Source: Candidatus Nanoanaerosalina archaeon (GTDB lineage Archaea > Nanohalarchaeota > Nanosalinia > Nanosalinales > Nanoanaerosalinaceae). Taken from it: 6,837 nucleotides of DNA. The notes beneath the pieces are model-generated. The model was not told where the DNA came from, made no database searches, and was given only the letters and a program-made list of their open reading frames with translations. Of this stretch, positions 1 through 5,602 are shown one piece after another. The position numbers were made by a program, and so were the translations under genes. Location of the stretch: positions 1 through 6,837 of the forward strand of contig JALDAI010000039.1 in assembly GCA_022729285.1 (NCBI GenBank), written 5' to 3'. The number at the start of each line of letters is the position of its first letter. Positions within the stretch are counted from its first letter, which is position 1.

Positions 1-11
1 GTTATTGTACG

Positions 12-46
12 GTTTAAAAATGATTTATCCGTAACTGTAAAGGTAA
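12..46 (+). promoter_or_regulatory. Possible TATA box and ribosome binding site for the kinase-like gene
   Basis: TTTAAAAAT at 13-21 could be an archaeal TATA box, and AAAGGTAA around 39-46 resembles the Shine-Dalgarno core AGGTGA, about 6-8 nt before the ATG at 52. If both are real, the gene starts at 52 rather than further upstream. The signal is weak, because the same bases also read as open codons. Confidence 0.3.
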
Positions 47-51
47 GTAGT

Positions 52-738
52 ATGGACGAACACAGTATAACAAACGTTACTACAAGGACCGGAGAAGAAG
101 AGGTCACGAAGTTTTTCCCTCGTTTTAGGTGGAATATTATAACTATCAACCTTTTTAAAATGGTTTTACTTGATTTCAAAGTGTTAGGAGTTTTTGACGG
201 AGTAGAAAGGGAGATCGAAGCTAAGGAGGAGTTGACCAAGATAGGTGTTAAAACACCTAGTATAATTAGTAGAGAAGGTAGAACTGTTAAAATGTCTTAC
301 TTACCGGGCGATAATTTAAGAAAAGTACTTCTAAAGTCTTCTAGAAGTTTTTGTGAAGATATTGGTAGAAAAAAAGGCGAACAGATTAAAAAATTCCATT
401 TAAACGGTTTAGCACTGGTTGATTCACGGCTTTCTAACAGTATCTTAGGCGAAGATGGTAAGATAGCCTCAGTAGACCATGAGCTGTTTACGAAAAATCC
501 TTCTAACCTTGATAGACAGATAGACATCATATCTTTGAAAGCCTCAGCAATGTTTCTGCCATACGAAAAGTCCGCTAGTTTTTTACAAGGCTTTGATAAA
601 GCTTACACCGTTTCAAAAAACCTTAAGTTTTTAAGAAAAATTTTACTACTTTTTTCAGGTCCTTGGTTAGCTGTTTTCGGGGAGAAAAGCTTTAAGAGTC
701 TTAGAAACTTTTTCAAGAACTGGTTCAAAGATTTTTAG
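52..738 (+). CDS. Atypical Bud32/RIO-like protein kinase fold protein
   Basis: A 228-residue protein that reads as a minimal or divergent eukaryotic-like kinase domain. Visible parts: a possible beta-3 lysine near K43; a helix-C-like stretch EREIEAKEEL (E52-L61) followed by GVKTPS; a hinge-like segment ending in LPGDNL (to about residue 89); and a catalytic-loop equivalent LVDSRLSN, where D124 and N129 keep the D-to-N spacing of the Bud32 loop HGDLTTSN. The metal-binding motif is VDHE (D142) instead of DFG. The hydrophobic, basic C-terminus (about 190-228) could touch membrane. In Bud32/RIO families these residues support ATP-dependent phosphotransfer; activity here is inference. The ATG at 52 has an upstream AAAGGTAA resembling a ribosome binding site, but the frame is open without a stop back to base 1, so the gene may begin outside the window. 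It lies 54 bp before the tRNA. Other small-molecule kinases (APH or WaaP-like) are possible. Confidence 0.6.
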   Translation: MDEHSITNVTTRTGEEEVTKFFPRFRWNIITINLFKMVLLDFKVLGVFDGVEREIEAKEELTKIGVKTPSIISREGRTVKMSYLPGDNLRKVLLKSSRSFCEDIGRKKGEQIKKFHLNGLALVDSRLSNSILGEDGKIASVDHELFTKNPSNLDRQIDIISLKASAMFLPYEKSASFLQGFDKAYTVSKNLKFLRKILLLFSGPWLAVFGEKSFKSLRNFFKNWFKDF

Positions 739-755
739 ACCGGTCGGGAAAGACA

Positions 756-786
756 TAAAAAAAGTAGGTCTAAAAAAAGTAGTAGG
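756..786 (+). promoter_or_regulatory. Duplicated TAAAAAAAGTAG element, likely tRNA promoter
   Basis: TAAAAAAAGTAGG occurs at 756-768 and TAAAAAAAGTAG again at 771-782, a 15-nt period. The first A-tract is centred about 33 nt upstream of the tRNA 5' end at 793, roughly where a TATA box should lie for a transcript with a short leader. It is the only AT-rich promoter-like stretch between the kinase-like gene and the tRNA. Confidence 0.35.
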
Positions 787-792
787 ACTTTT

Positions 793-864
793 GCGCCGAT
801 AGTCCAGTGGCTAAGACTCGCGCTTGCCATGCGCGCAACCCGGGTTCAAATCCCGGTCGGCGCA
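793..864 (+). tRNA. tRNA-Gly (anticodon GCC)
   Basis: A complete 72-nt cloverleaf without intron. The acceptor stem is GCGCCGA (793-799) paired with TCGGCGC (857-863), all seven pairs Watson-Crick, with discriminator A864 as expected for archaeal tRNA-Gly. The D stem is GTC/GAC (802-804 with 815-817). The anticodon stem is CGCGC/GCGCG (819-823 with 831-835) with loop TTGCCAT, giving anticodon GCC at 826-828. The T stem is CCGGG/CCCGG (840-844 with 852-856) with loop TTCAAAT. CCA is not encoded. It converges on the minus-strand gene that ends 13 bp away. Confidence 0.97.
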
Positions 865-877
865 CTTCTTAAACATT

Positions 878-1489
878 TTATTTATCCCTTAACTCATTCA
901 TTTCTTCAACCGTCAGCGGCTCGTCAAGGTATACTTGTTCTAAAACTTTTATCTTACCCATTTTATCGTCAACTTCATCAAACTTACCTCGGTAGACGTG
1001 GTCTAAACCACCTTTAGCTCCTGCAAGACCGAAAAGTCCTCCAAAAATACTTCCAACAGGGTTGTATCCCGCATAGATTGCTCCACCAACTCCGAGTAAA
1101 CCCGCTCCTATCATTGTTTTATGTGCCACCTTATAATTTTTGAACAGCTCCGATCTTTTCTCTTCTAGACCATAATGAACATCGTATAAAGCTTCCTCAT
1201 AAATTTCCTGTGATTTTTCAGGAGCTCCATCGTATCCCCAGGATATCTTGAAAGATCCTTTTTCTAAGTTGTCGTACATATGGTTCGGTAGACCTTCTAG
1301 AGACTCTTTAATATACTTTTTAGCCTCGGAAACTTCCTCGAACTCAGGTACTTCTTCGACCTTTCCCATTAGGTCGAACCTTGAATTAGCTCTTTCTAAA
1401 CCTGCGTAATACCTTTTAGGAACTCCGTTTTTCGTTCTCTCAACATCTTTTATCTTTCCACCGTAGTCCTCAACACTTCCAAAATCCAT
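878..1489 (-). CDS. Uncharacterised protein with a glycine-rich membrane hairpin
   Basis: A 203-residue protein that I do not recognise. The N-terminal 120 residues are charged and probably helical. Residues about 125-159 are hydrophobic and glycine/alanine-rich (GAGLLGVGGAIYAGYNPVG, then IFGGLFGLAGAKGG), consistent with a short two-helix membrane hairpin broken at N143-P144. The C-terminus (160-203) is again charged. No catalytic motif or signal peptide is visible. The start is supported by AGAGGG (1497-1502) 7 nt upstream of the ATG and by a TATA box at 1525-1534. It has its own promoter, so it is probably not just the tail of the upstream MFS-solenoid unit, although all three genes point the same way. 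It ends 13 bp from the convergent tRNA. The composition matches neighbouring genes, so there is no sign of recent transfer. Confidence 0.8.
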   Translation of the reverse strand: MDFGSVEDYGGKIKDVERTKNGVPKRYYAGLERANSRFDLMGKVEEVPEFEEVSEAKKYIKESLEGLPNHMYDNLEKGSFKISWGYDGAPEKSQEIYEEALYDVHYGLEEKRSELFKNYKVAHKTMIGAGLLGVGGAIYAGYNPVGSIFGGLFGLAGAKGGLDHVYRGKFDEVDDKMGKIKVLEQVYLDEPLTVEEMNELRDK

Positions 1490-1496
1490 TTTTTAA

Positions 1497-1545
1497 CCCT
1501 CTAGTAGTTAATAGGTTTAGAAGTATTTATAAATGGTGTTTATAA
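1497..1545 (-). promoter_or_regulatory. TATA boxes and ribosome binding site of the 203-residue orphan gene
   Basis: On the minus strand, ATTTATAAAT (1525-1534) is a strong archaeal TATA box centred 40 nt before the ATG, predicting a transcript start near 1503. A second TATA-like TTATAAAC lies at 1537-1544. AGAGGG at 1497-1502 is a good ribosome binding site 7 nt from the ATG. The leader also contains TAACTACTAGAGG (1498-1510), shared with the hairpin element downstream of htpX. Confidence 0.55.
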
Positions 1546-1550
1546 GGGAG

Positions 1551-1556
1551 AAAAAA
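1551..1556 (-). terminator. Oligo-T terminator candidate after the solenoid gene
   Basis: A run of six T residues on the minus strand starts 2 nt past the stop codon of the solenoid gene. Archaeal transcription commonly ends at such T-tracts without a hairpin. It sits just before the next gene's TATA boxes, which fits a separate downstream transcription unit. Confidence 0.4.
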
Positions 1557-1558
1557 GT

Positions 1559-2587
1559 TTATAGAGGAGAAGTGAACTTACCTTCCCTCGTTGCAGGACC
1601 GATATTCGCCTGTTTAAAACCTGTTTCAGAACTGAAAAAATCTAAAACACTTTTATATGGGTTATCAGAGTGTTTAACAAGGTCATAGACGACTCTTAGG
1701 TGAGAGTTTTTATCAGTGATAAACATGTAAGGATCTTTTGAATAATCCACTGACTTCCTCGCCTCCTTCATGTTTATGAATATAGGCTCTACAGCCGAAA
1801 AGTTTTTAGGATCAGCTTCTACCTCAGAATTAATTAAAACAGGCCTGTAAGCGTTCTTGAAAGCAGAGTCACCGTAGACCTTTGAATCGATTATCACCGA
1901 GTTCTCAGACTTTGAAAAAGCGTTCTCACCATCTATCAAAGAGTTTTCAACAACAGCTCCAAATGACTTTTTGAACACATTTCTGCCGTAAACCTCTGAA
2001 CTTTTTAAAATAGCATCTTTAGAACTTGTGAAAGCCTCCGAGCCTTTTACAACAGATTCATATAGGTCAGCGGAAGACGACTTTCTTAAAACTTTTTTAC
2101 CCTCAAGTTTCGAGCTATCAACATCCACTTTTTCAGACTCTCTTAACAAGCTCTTACCGGTTAAAAGAGATTTATTAACTTCTATGTTTTTACTTTTTCT
2201 AAAAGAGTTAGCCCCGTAGATTAAAGCGCTTGAAACGTACTCCTCCTCAGATTCTCTAAAAGCATTTCTTCCAAGAACAGCCTTTCTAGAAACATCAGAA
2301 CCTTTATCCTCCTTTAAGTAGTCTCCAACAATTTCCAAATCCTTAAACTCTTTTTCAAGGTAACTGAATTCTTCTACTACCGATTCATCCCTTGAACCTA
2401 CCATACCTTTGTATCCTTCAGAAGCCAGTCTTTTCCTGTACTCCATACGTTCAACGTAAGAACAGCTCTTACCGTTCGTCAGCTTTTTCTCTAAATACTC
2501 CAGCTCCTTTTTACCAACTTCCTCTAAAACGTGTTGAACAATACCGTCAGAAACAAAGCCTCCATCAAAAAAATCGTTATGTACCAT
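1559..2587 (-). CDS. 19-residue-repeat protein, predicted beta-solenoid (DUF3737-like)
   Basis: A 342-residue protein of three parts. Residues 1-87 are charged and helical. Residues about 88-276 are a repeat domain: glycines at 106, 125, 144, 163, 182, 201, 220 and 239 are spaced exactly 19 apart, each heading a unit of pattern G-x-x-(A/S/V)-F/L-x-x-S, then a short strand, then S-x-hydrophobic. Degenerate units flank these (G88; A258 with F263). Residues 277-342 are a non-repeat tail. A short fixed-length coil with alternating hydrophobics and ladder-like Ser/Asn suggests a right-handed beta-helix; from memory the pattern resembles the DUF3737 family. There is no signal peptide or membrane helix, so it is probably cytoplasmic. 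The start is supported by GTAGGTA (2594-2600), 6 nt before the ATG. It lies 56 bp downstream of the MFS gene, possibly co-transcribed. Function is unknown; binding or scaffolding is inference. Confidence 0.8.
   Translation of the reverse strand: MVHNDFFDGGFVSDGIVQHVLEEVGKKELEYLEKKLTNGKSCSYVERMEYRKRLASEGYKGMVGSRDESVVEEFSYLEKEFKDLEIVGDYLKEDKGSDVSRKAVLGRNAFRESEEEYVSSALIYGANSFRKSKNIEVNKSLLTGKSLLRESEKVDVDSSKLEGKKVLRKSSSADLYESVVKGSEAFTSSKDAILKSSEVYGRNVFKKSFGAVVENSLIDGENAFSKSENSVIIDSKVYGDSAFKNAYRPVLINSEVEADPKNFSAVEPIFINMKEARKSVDYSKDPYMFITDKNSHLRVVYDLVKHSDNPYKSVLDFFSSETGFKQANIGPATREGKFTSPL
1817..2272 (-). repeat. Eight in-frame 57-bp coding repeats (19-residue units)
   Basis: Codons 106-257 of the solenoid gene form eight units of exactly 57 bp with no insertion or deletion. 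The units are clearly related at the protein level (for example GRNAF, GANSF, GSEAF, GRNVF, GENAF, GDSAF at unit starts) but diverged at the DNA level. This suggests old internal duplication kept under structural constraint rather than a recent slippage array. Confidence 0.85.
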
Positions 2588-2593
2588 AAAAAA

Positions 2594-2600
2594 TACCTAC
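2594..2600 (-). promoter_or_regulatory. Ribosome binding site of the solenoid gene
   Basis: Minus-strand GTAGGTA contains the AGGT core of the archaeal Shine-Dalgarno sequence, 6 nt from the ATG at 2587. It fixes this start. No convincing TATA box is seen in the 56-bp gap, favouring co-transcription with the upstream MFS gene. Confidence 0.45.
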
Positions 2601-2643
2601 TTCTTGAAAAAGAAGTTGTAAAGTTAAAAAAGCTTCGTTACTT

Positions 2644-3822
2644 TCACTCAACAAAAAAAGATACGAACGAAACCCCTGAAAAAAGGAGCAGGCTTAGAAA
2701 AGCCGCGAATATAAACGAATTAGATATTCCGAAAGCCGAGGCAACAGAACCCGCCATAAAAGGTCCTAGGAACTGACCCGAGTGTTTGAAAAGCTCTAGT
2801 ACCCCCACCATCTCACCTTCAACGCTGTCATCAACGCTTTTATCAAAAAATGAGTGTAAAACAGGACCCATGGAAATTGTCAAAGCCATGGAGAACAATA
2901 TCAACAAACCGGCTGTTACTATAGACTCCATAAACGCAGTTATAGCCAATACCGGTACAAGTATCAGGGATAAAACCTTTACAGCGTTAAGCCATCCGAC
3001 CTTGTCAGCCCACCTTCCAACATACACCTGTAACGTCGACGGAATCGATATCAAGCCGAAAAGAACCCCCATCTCTATGTAGTTAGCTCCTATCTCCTCC
3101 ATCATTAGAGGAACTGCAACCCAGAAAAAGGAGAAGAGGAACGACTGTAGTAAAATCAACATCACAGCCCAACGCATACTCTCCCAGTTCTCCTTCAAAT
3201 GTTTCCAGTCATCAGAGTACGTCTTCTTTTTGAAAACAGAGGAGAAGGCATCAGACAGTCTGTCAACACTGAAACCAAGGTATTTGTAAAAGAAAACAGC
3301 CGCTGAAAAACCTAGTAAAGACCATAAAATAAGGCCGTGGCGGAAACCAAAGTAAAAAATCACTAAACCTCCTATAACAGGCCCAAATATTTCAGCAACG
3401 CTTTTACCAAGTCCAAAAACCGCTATAGACTCAGATTCGTTCTGGGAATTTGATTCAGTCATAGCTAAGAACCAGCCGGACTCCCATCTAAGAGTTTTAG
3501 AAACCCCTTCGACAACTTTCCCTAGGAAAAGCAGAGGTACAAAGGCTGTGAAGTAGATCAAACCCGGTAGAGAAAACATTAGAACTCCTGTGAAAGCTAG
3601 GAACTTTGCATCCATCCTCTGTATCATGTTTGCAATAGGCATATCCATGAAAAGAGTTGTGAAAGCCGGTATTGACGTTAAGACACCTACTAGGAAAACG
3701 TTGTCAACTACTTGTTCGAAAAAAACAGGTAAAAACATCCATATAACCGAGCTCCCGAAATAACAAAGTGCAAAAACTATTGACAAGTGTTTTATACTGC
3801 CAGGAACATCGTCAAAAACCAT
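2644..3822 (-). CDS. MFS transporter, 12 transmembrane helices
   Basis: A 392-residue integral membrane protein with the length and topology of the major facilitator superfamily. Hydrophobic segments fall near 12-34, 43-62, 72-93, 95-115, 135-158, 163-180, 217-240, 249-268, 279-298, 300-320, 338-362 and 366-390, with a charged cytoplasmic loop (181-215) between the six-helix halves. The helix 8-9 loop carries a recognisable motif A remnant, GRWADKVG (269-276); the matching helix 2-3 loop is degenerate (D60, then R69-M-D). The conserved GP at 147-148 in helix 5 resembles the motif C region of drug-efflux members. Such proteins move small solutes by ion coupling; substrate and direction cannot be read here. 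The ATG at 3822 has no ribosome binding site, suggesting a leaderless or near-leaderless transcript. It is the first gene of the minus-strand cluster, divergent from lemA, with the solenoid gene 56 bp downstream. Confidence 0.9.
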   Translation of the reverse strand: MVFDDVPGSIKHLSIVFALCYFGSSVIWMFLPVFFEQVVDNVFLVGVLTSIPAFTTLFMDMPIANMIQRMDAKFLAFTGVLMFSLPGLIYFTAFVPLLFLGKVVEGVSKTLRWESGWFLAMTESNSQNESESIAVFGLGKSVAEIFGPVIGGLVIFYFGFRHGLILWSLLGFSAAVFFYKYLGFSVDRLSDAFSSVFKKKTYSDDWKHLKENWESMRWAVMLILLQSFLFSFFWVAVPLMMEEIGANYIEMGVLFGLISIPSTLQVYVGRWADKVGWLNAVKVLSLILVPVLAITAFMESIVTAGLLILFSMALTISMGPVLHSFFDKSVDDSVEGEMVGVLELFKHSGQFLGPFMAGSVASAFGISNSFIFAAFLSLLLFSGVSFVSFFVE

Positions 3823-3920
3823 TAAAGAGTATTTTAGGCCGAATAATACAAAAAGGTTCCGGGAAGCCGAAACAACAGTAGCTTATATTAAAATAAAGAG
3901 ACAACTTTTAACCGGTAACA
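3823..3920. promoter_or_regulatory. Divergent promoter region between the MFS gene and lemA
   Basis: For lemA, CTTATATTAAAA (3882-3893) is a clear TATA box centred about 34 nt before the ATG, predicting a leader of roughly 8-10 nt; only GGTAA (3914-3918) resembles a ribosome binding site. For the MFS gene, TGTATTATTC on the minus strand (3841-3850) is centred about 24 nt from its ATG and would give a leaderless transcript. The 3882-3897 AT block could also serve the minus strand. No obvious operator palindrome is seen. Confidence 0.5.
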
Positions 3921-4478
3921 ATGGAACTTTACATACTCGGTGGAGCAGTCGGTATAGCAGTTCTTTACTCTGTTTTCACTTACAACAAGCTTATAACTTA
4001 TAAAAACCGTGTGGAAGAAGCATGGTCGGACATAGATGTCCAGCTTAAAAGAAGGCACGACCTCATACCTAACCTTATAGAAACCGTTAAAGGATACGCA
4101 GACCACGAAAAAACAGTTTTCAAAAACGTTTCAGAAGCGCGTTCAAAAGCTATGCAGGCTCAGGAAAGCGGAGACCCTGATAAAATAGAGAAAGCGGAAA
4201 ACCAGCTTCAGAACACGTTGAAAAGCCTTTTCGCAGTTTCAGAAGATTATCCGGATCTTAAAGCTTCAGAAAACTTTAAAGAACTTCAAAGAGAGCTTAC
4301 AGATACTGAGAACAAGATTCAGGCAGCTAGAAGGTTTTACAACAGAAACGTTAAGGCTTTGAACATTAAGATACAAAAATTCCCTTCAAACCTTGTTGCT
4401 AAAGCTTTCAGCTTCGGAGAGAGAAAGTTTTTCAAAGCAGAGGCTGAAGAACGGGAAAACGTTGAAGTAGAGTTTTAG
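3921..4478 (+). CDS. lemA: LemA family membrane protein
   Basis: A 185-residue protein with full-length LemA architecture. One N-terminal transmembrane segment (about 3-20) is followed by a long helical domain. Family signatures are present: EEAWSDIDVQLKRRHDLIPN (32-51) running into LIETVKGYADHE; YPDLKASENF (110-119); RELTDTENKI (124-133); and FYNRNVKALN (139-148) leading to KFPSNLVAKAF. LemA proteins are membrane-anchored helical bundles of unclear biochemical role that often neighbour HtpX-type proteases or other membrane stress proteins. Here htpX follows by 17 bp on the same strand, so co-transcription from the TATA box at 3882-3893 is likely. The ATG is placed right for that promoter and begins immediately before the membrane helix, as usual for the family. 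Nothing is truncated. Confidence 0.95.
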   Translation: MELYILGGAVGIAVLYSVFTYNKLITYKNRVEEAWSDIDVQLKRRHDLIPNLIETVKGYADHEKTVFKNVSEARSKAMQAQESGDPDKIEKAENQLQNTLKSLFAVSEDYPDLKASENFKELQRELTDTENKIQAARRFYNRNVKALNIKIQKFPSNLVAKAFSFGERKFFKAEAEERENVEVEF

Positions 4479-4480
4479 AC

Positions 4481-4485
4481 AGAGG
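4481..4485 (+). promoter_or_regulatory. Ribosome binding site of htpX
   Basis: AGAGG lies 10 nt before the htpX ATG in the 17-bp gap after lemA, as expected for an internal operon gene. The bases just before this ATG (AGTAGT) are the same as before the kinase-like gene's ATG at 52. Confidence 0.5.
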
Positions 4486-4495
4486 ATAAAGTAGT

Positions 4496-5398
4496 ATGCC
4501 GACTTTTTACAACGAATCAGCAAAGAACGTGGCTAAGACATGGGTCTACTTAGCCTTTTTCTCACTTTTCCTAATCACCGTTGGATGGGTTATTTCCTGG
4601 GGTACAGGAGATATAGGGATCCTGTATATCTCAGTTATTATAGCCGTAGGAACGTCTTTCTACACTTACTGGAACTCCCATAAGATGGTTCTTAAGATGA
4701 GTAATGCGCAGCCGCTAGATACAAAAAAATACCCTGAGATAGATAATATAGTTGAAAACCTTGCTATCTCAGAAGGACTTCCTAAACCTGATATCTACTT
4801 TATAGATGAGAACCAGCCAAACGCTTTTGCGACAGGTAGAAACCCGGAACACGGAGTTGTAGCAGTTACCAGAGGATTAATAGAGAGACTTGACAGATCG
4901 GAGTTAGAAGCGGTTATAGCGCATGAGCTTTCGCACATTAAAAACAGGGATATACTTGTTTCAACTATTGCAGTGGTTTTAGCAGGTGCTATAGCGATTA
5001 TTTCAAGAGTGTTCCTTAGATCTATGATTTTCGGTAGAAGAGGTAACTCAGAAGGAAAAGGTAACGCTGTAGGGCTTATAATAGCTGTGGTAGTAGCTAT
5101 TGTAGCTCCTTTGTTCGCTATGATGTTGAGGTTCGCAGTTTCAAGGAAAAGAGAGTACTTAGCAGATAGTACAGCAGTTTTGATGACAAGATACCCTGAT
5201 GCTTTGGCATCCGCTTTAGAGAAAATATCAAGCCACCCTGAAGAGCTTAAAGCAGCTAATGAAGCAACAGCCAACCTTTACATAGCTAACCCTCTTAGAG
5301 GAGATAGCAACAAAGGAATAATCAACAAACTGTTTATGACGCATCCACCGGTAGAGGAGAGGATTAAAACTATTAGAAACATCGATGTCAAAGAATAA
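4496..5398 (+). CDS. htpX: HtpX-type membrane zinc metalloprotease (M48 family)
   Basis: A 300-residue protease of the usual length for HtpX. The zinc site is HELSH (H143, E144, H147) within the signature around EAVIAHELSHIKNRD, with the third ligand expected at E220 in SRKREYLADS. Upstream, the NAFATGR motif (109-115) typical of M48B is present, and the conserved HPP near the C-terminus (283-285) is intact. Membrane segments lie at about 14-36, 40-58, 155-175 and 193-215, placing the catalytic domain in the cytoplasm. HtpX degrades misfolded or damaged membrane proteins, acting with or backing up FtsH in bacteria; archaeal homologues presumably do the same. It follows lemA by 17 bp and shares its promoter. 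The stop codon at 5396-5398 falls inside the first copy of the downstream hairpin repeat. Confidence 0.97.
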   Translation: MPTFYNESAKNVAKTWVYLAFFSLFLITVGWVISWGTGDIGILYISVIIAVGTSFYTYWNSHKMVLKMSNAQPLDTKKYPEIDNIVENLAISEGLPKPDIYFIDENQPNAFATGRNPEHGVVAVTRGLIERLDRSELEAVIAHELSHIKNRDILVSTIAVVLAGAIAIISRVFLRSMIFGRRGNSEGKGNAVGLIIAVVVAIVAPLFAMMLRFAVSRKREYLADSTAVLMTRYPDALASALEKISSHPEELKAANEATANLYIANPLRGDSNKGIINKLFMTHPPVEERIKTIRNIDVKE

Positions 5399-5461
5399 CT
5401 ACTAGAGGCCTTAAAACCACTAAAAACCGTTACTAGAGAGCTTCTAGTGGCTTTAAACCTC
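5395..5461 (+). repeat. Hairpin repeat, copy A
   Basis: The first of two related units in the htpX-fen gap. It opens with ATAACTACTAGAG (5395-5407). An imperfect inverted repeat pairs 5406-5422 (AGGCCTTAAAACCACTA) with 5445-5460 (TAGTGGCTTTAAACCT), about 13-15 pairs around a 22-nt loop. A competing smaller hairpin is ACTAGA (5432-5437) with TCTAGT (5443-5448). The unit overlaps the htpX stop codon. Confidence 0.7.
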
Positions 5462-5487
5462 GTTTTAAAGGCTTCAACTCCGCATAT

Positions 5488-5550
5488 ATAACTACTAGAG
5501 AGCCTTAAACTACCAAAAAACCCATCTAGAAAGCCTCTAGTACTTTTTAA
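5488..5550 (+). repeat. Hairpin repeat, copy B
   Basis: The second unit, displaced 93 nt from copy A. The first 13 bases (ATAACTACTAGAG, 5488-5500) are identical to copy A and the rest aligns at roughly three quarters identity by eye. An 8-bp perfect stem, TACTAGAG (5493-5500) with CTCTAGTA (5535-5542), encloses a smaller TCTAGA palindrome (5525-5530). Stem position and loop content differ from copy A, though both copies keep inverted ends. Confidence 0.7.
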
Positions 5551-5559
5551 CTCTTTTTT
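5493..5559 (+). terminator. Candidate terminator of the lemA-htpX operon
   Basis: The copy B stem (5493-5500 with 5535-5542) is followed by T5 (5544-5548) and T6 (5554-5559). Archaeal RNA polymerase stops at U-rich tracts with the help of the FttA/aCPSF1 nuclease, so these tracts are the likeliest end of the htpX transcript. The hairpins may stabilise the RNA 3' end. Placement just before the fen TATA box fits. Confidence 0.5.
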
Positions 5560-5570
5560 CCACCAGTCAA

Positions 5571-5578
5571 TTATAAAA
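5571..5578 (+). promoter_or_regulatory. TATA box of fen
   Basis: TTATAAAA is centred about 28 nt upstream of the ATG at 5603, which puts the predicted transcript start at or within a few bases of that ATG (leaderless mRNA). This argues against the in-frame GTG at 5582, which lies only 4 nt past the TATA box and could not be on the same transcript. Confidence 0.6.
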
Positions 5579-5602
5579 GATGTGGCTGAAAAGTTTCTGT
5601 TT

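Noticed and set aside
793..864. tRNA as an integration (att) site
   Set aside because: No partial 3' tRNA copy or integrase gene is visible in the window, although a partner copy could lie outside it.
829..1017. Plus-strand open frame of 62 codons
   Set aside because: It starts inside the tRNA anticodon stem-loop and then runs antisense through the 203-residue gene, with no family resemblance.
2531..2776. Plus-strand frame of 81 codons across the gap between the solenoid and MFS genes
   Set aside because: It is antisense to the ends of two well-supported genes, has no ribosome binding site or TATA box, and its composition looks like reverse-complement coding sequence.
4795..5274. Minus-strand frame of 159 codons inside htpX
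   Set aside because: It is the antisense shadow of a highly conserved protease gene; the hydrophobic, Ser/Ala-rich translation mirrors the sense codons.
5395..5559. CRISPR array
   Set aside because: There are only two diverged copies, the inverted ends make each unit a hairpin, and there is no regular spacer or cas gene.
5582..5602. GTG start extending fen by seven residues
   Set aside because: It lies only 4 nt past the fen TATA box and adds residues before the conserved MG start, so I used the ATG at 5603.
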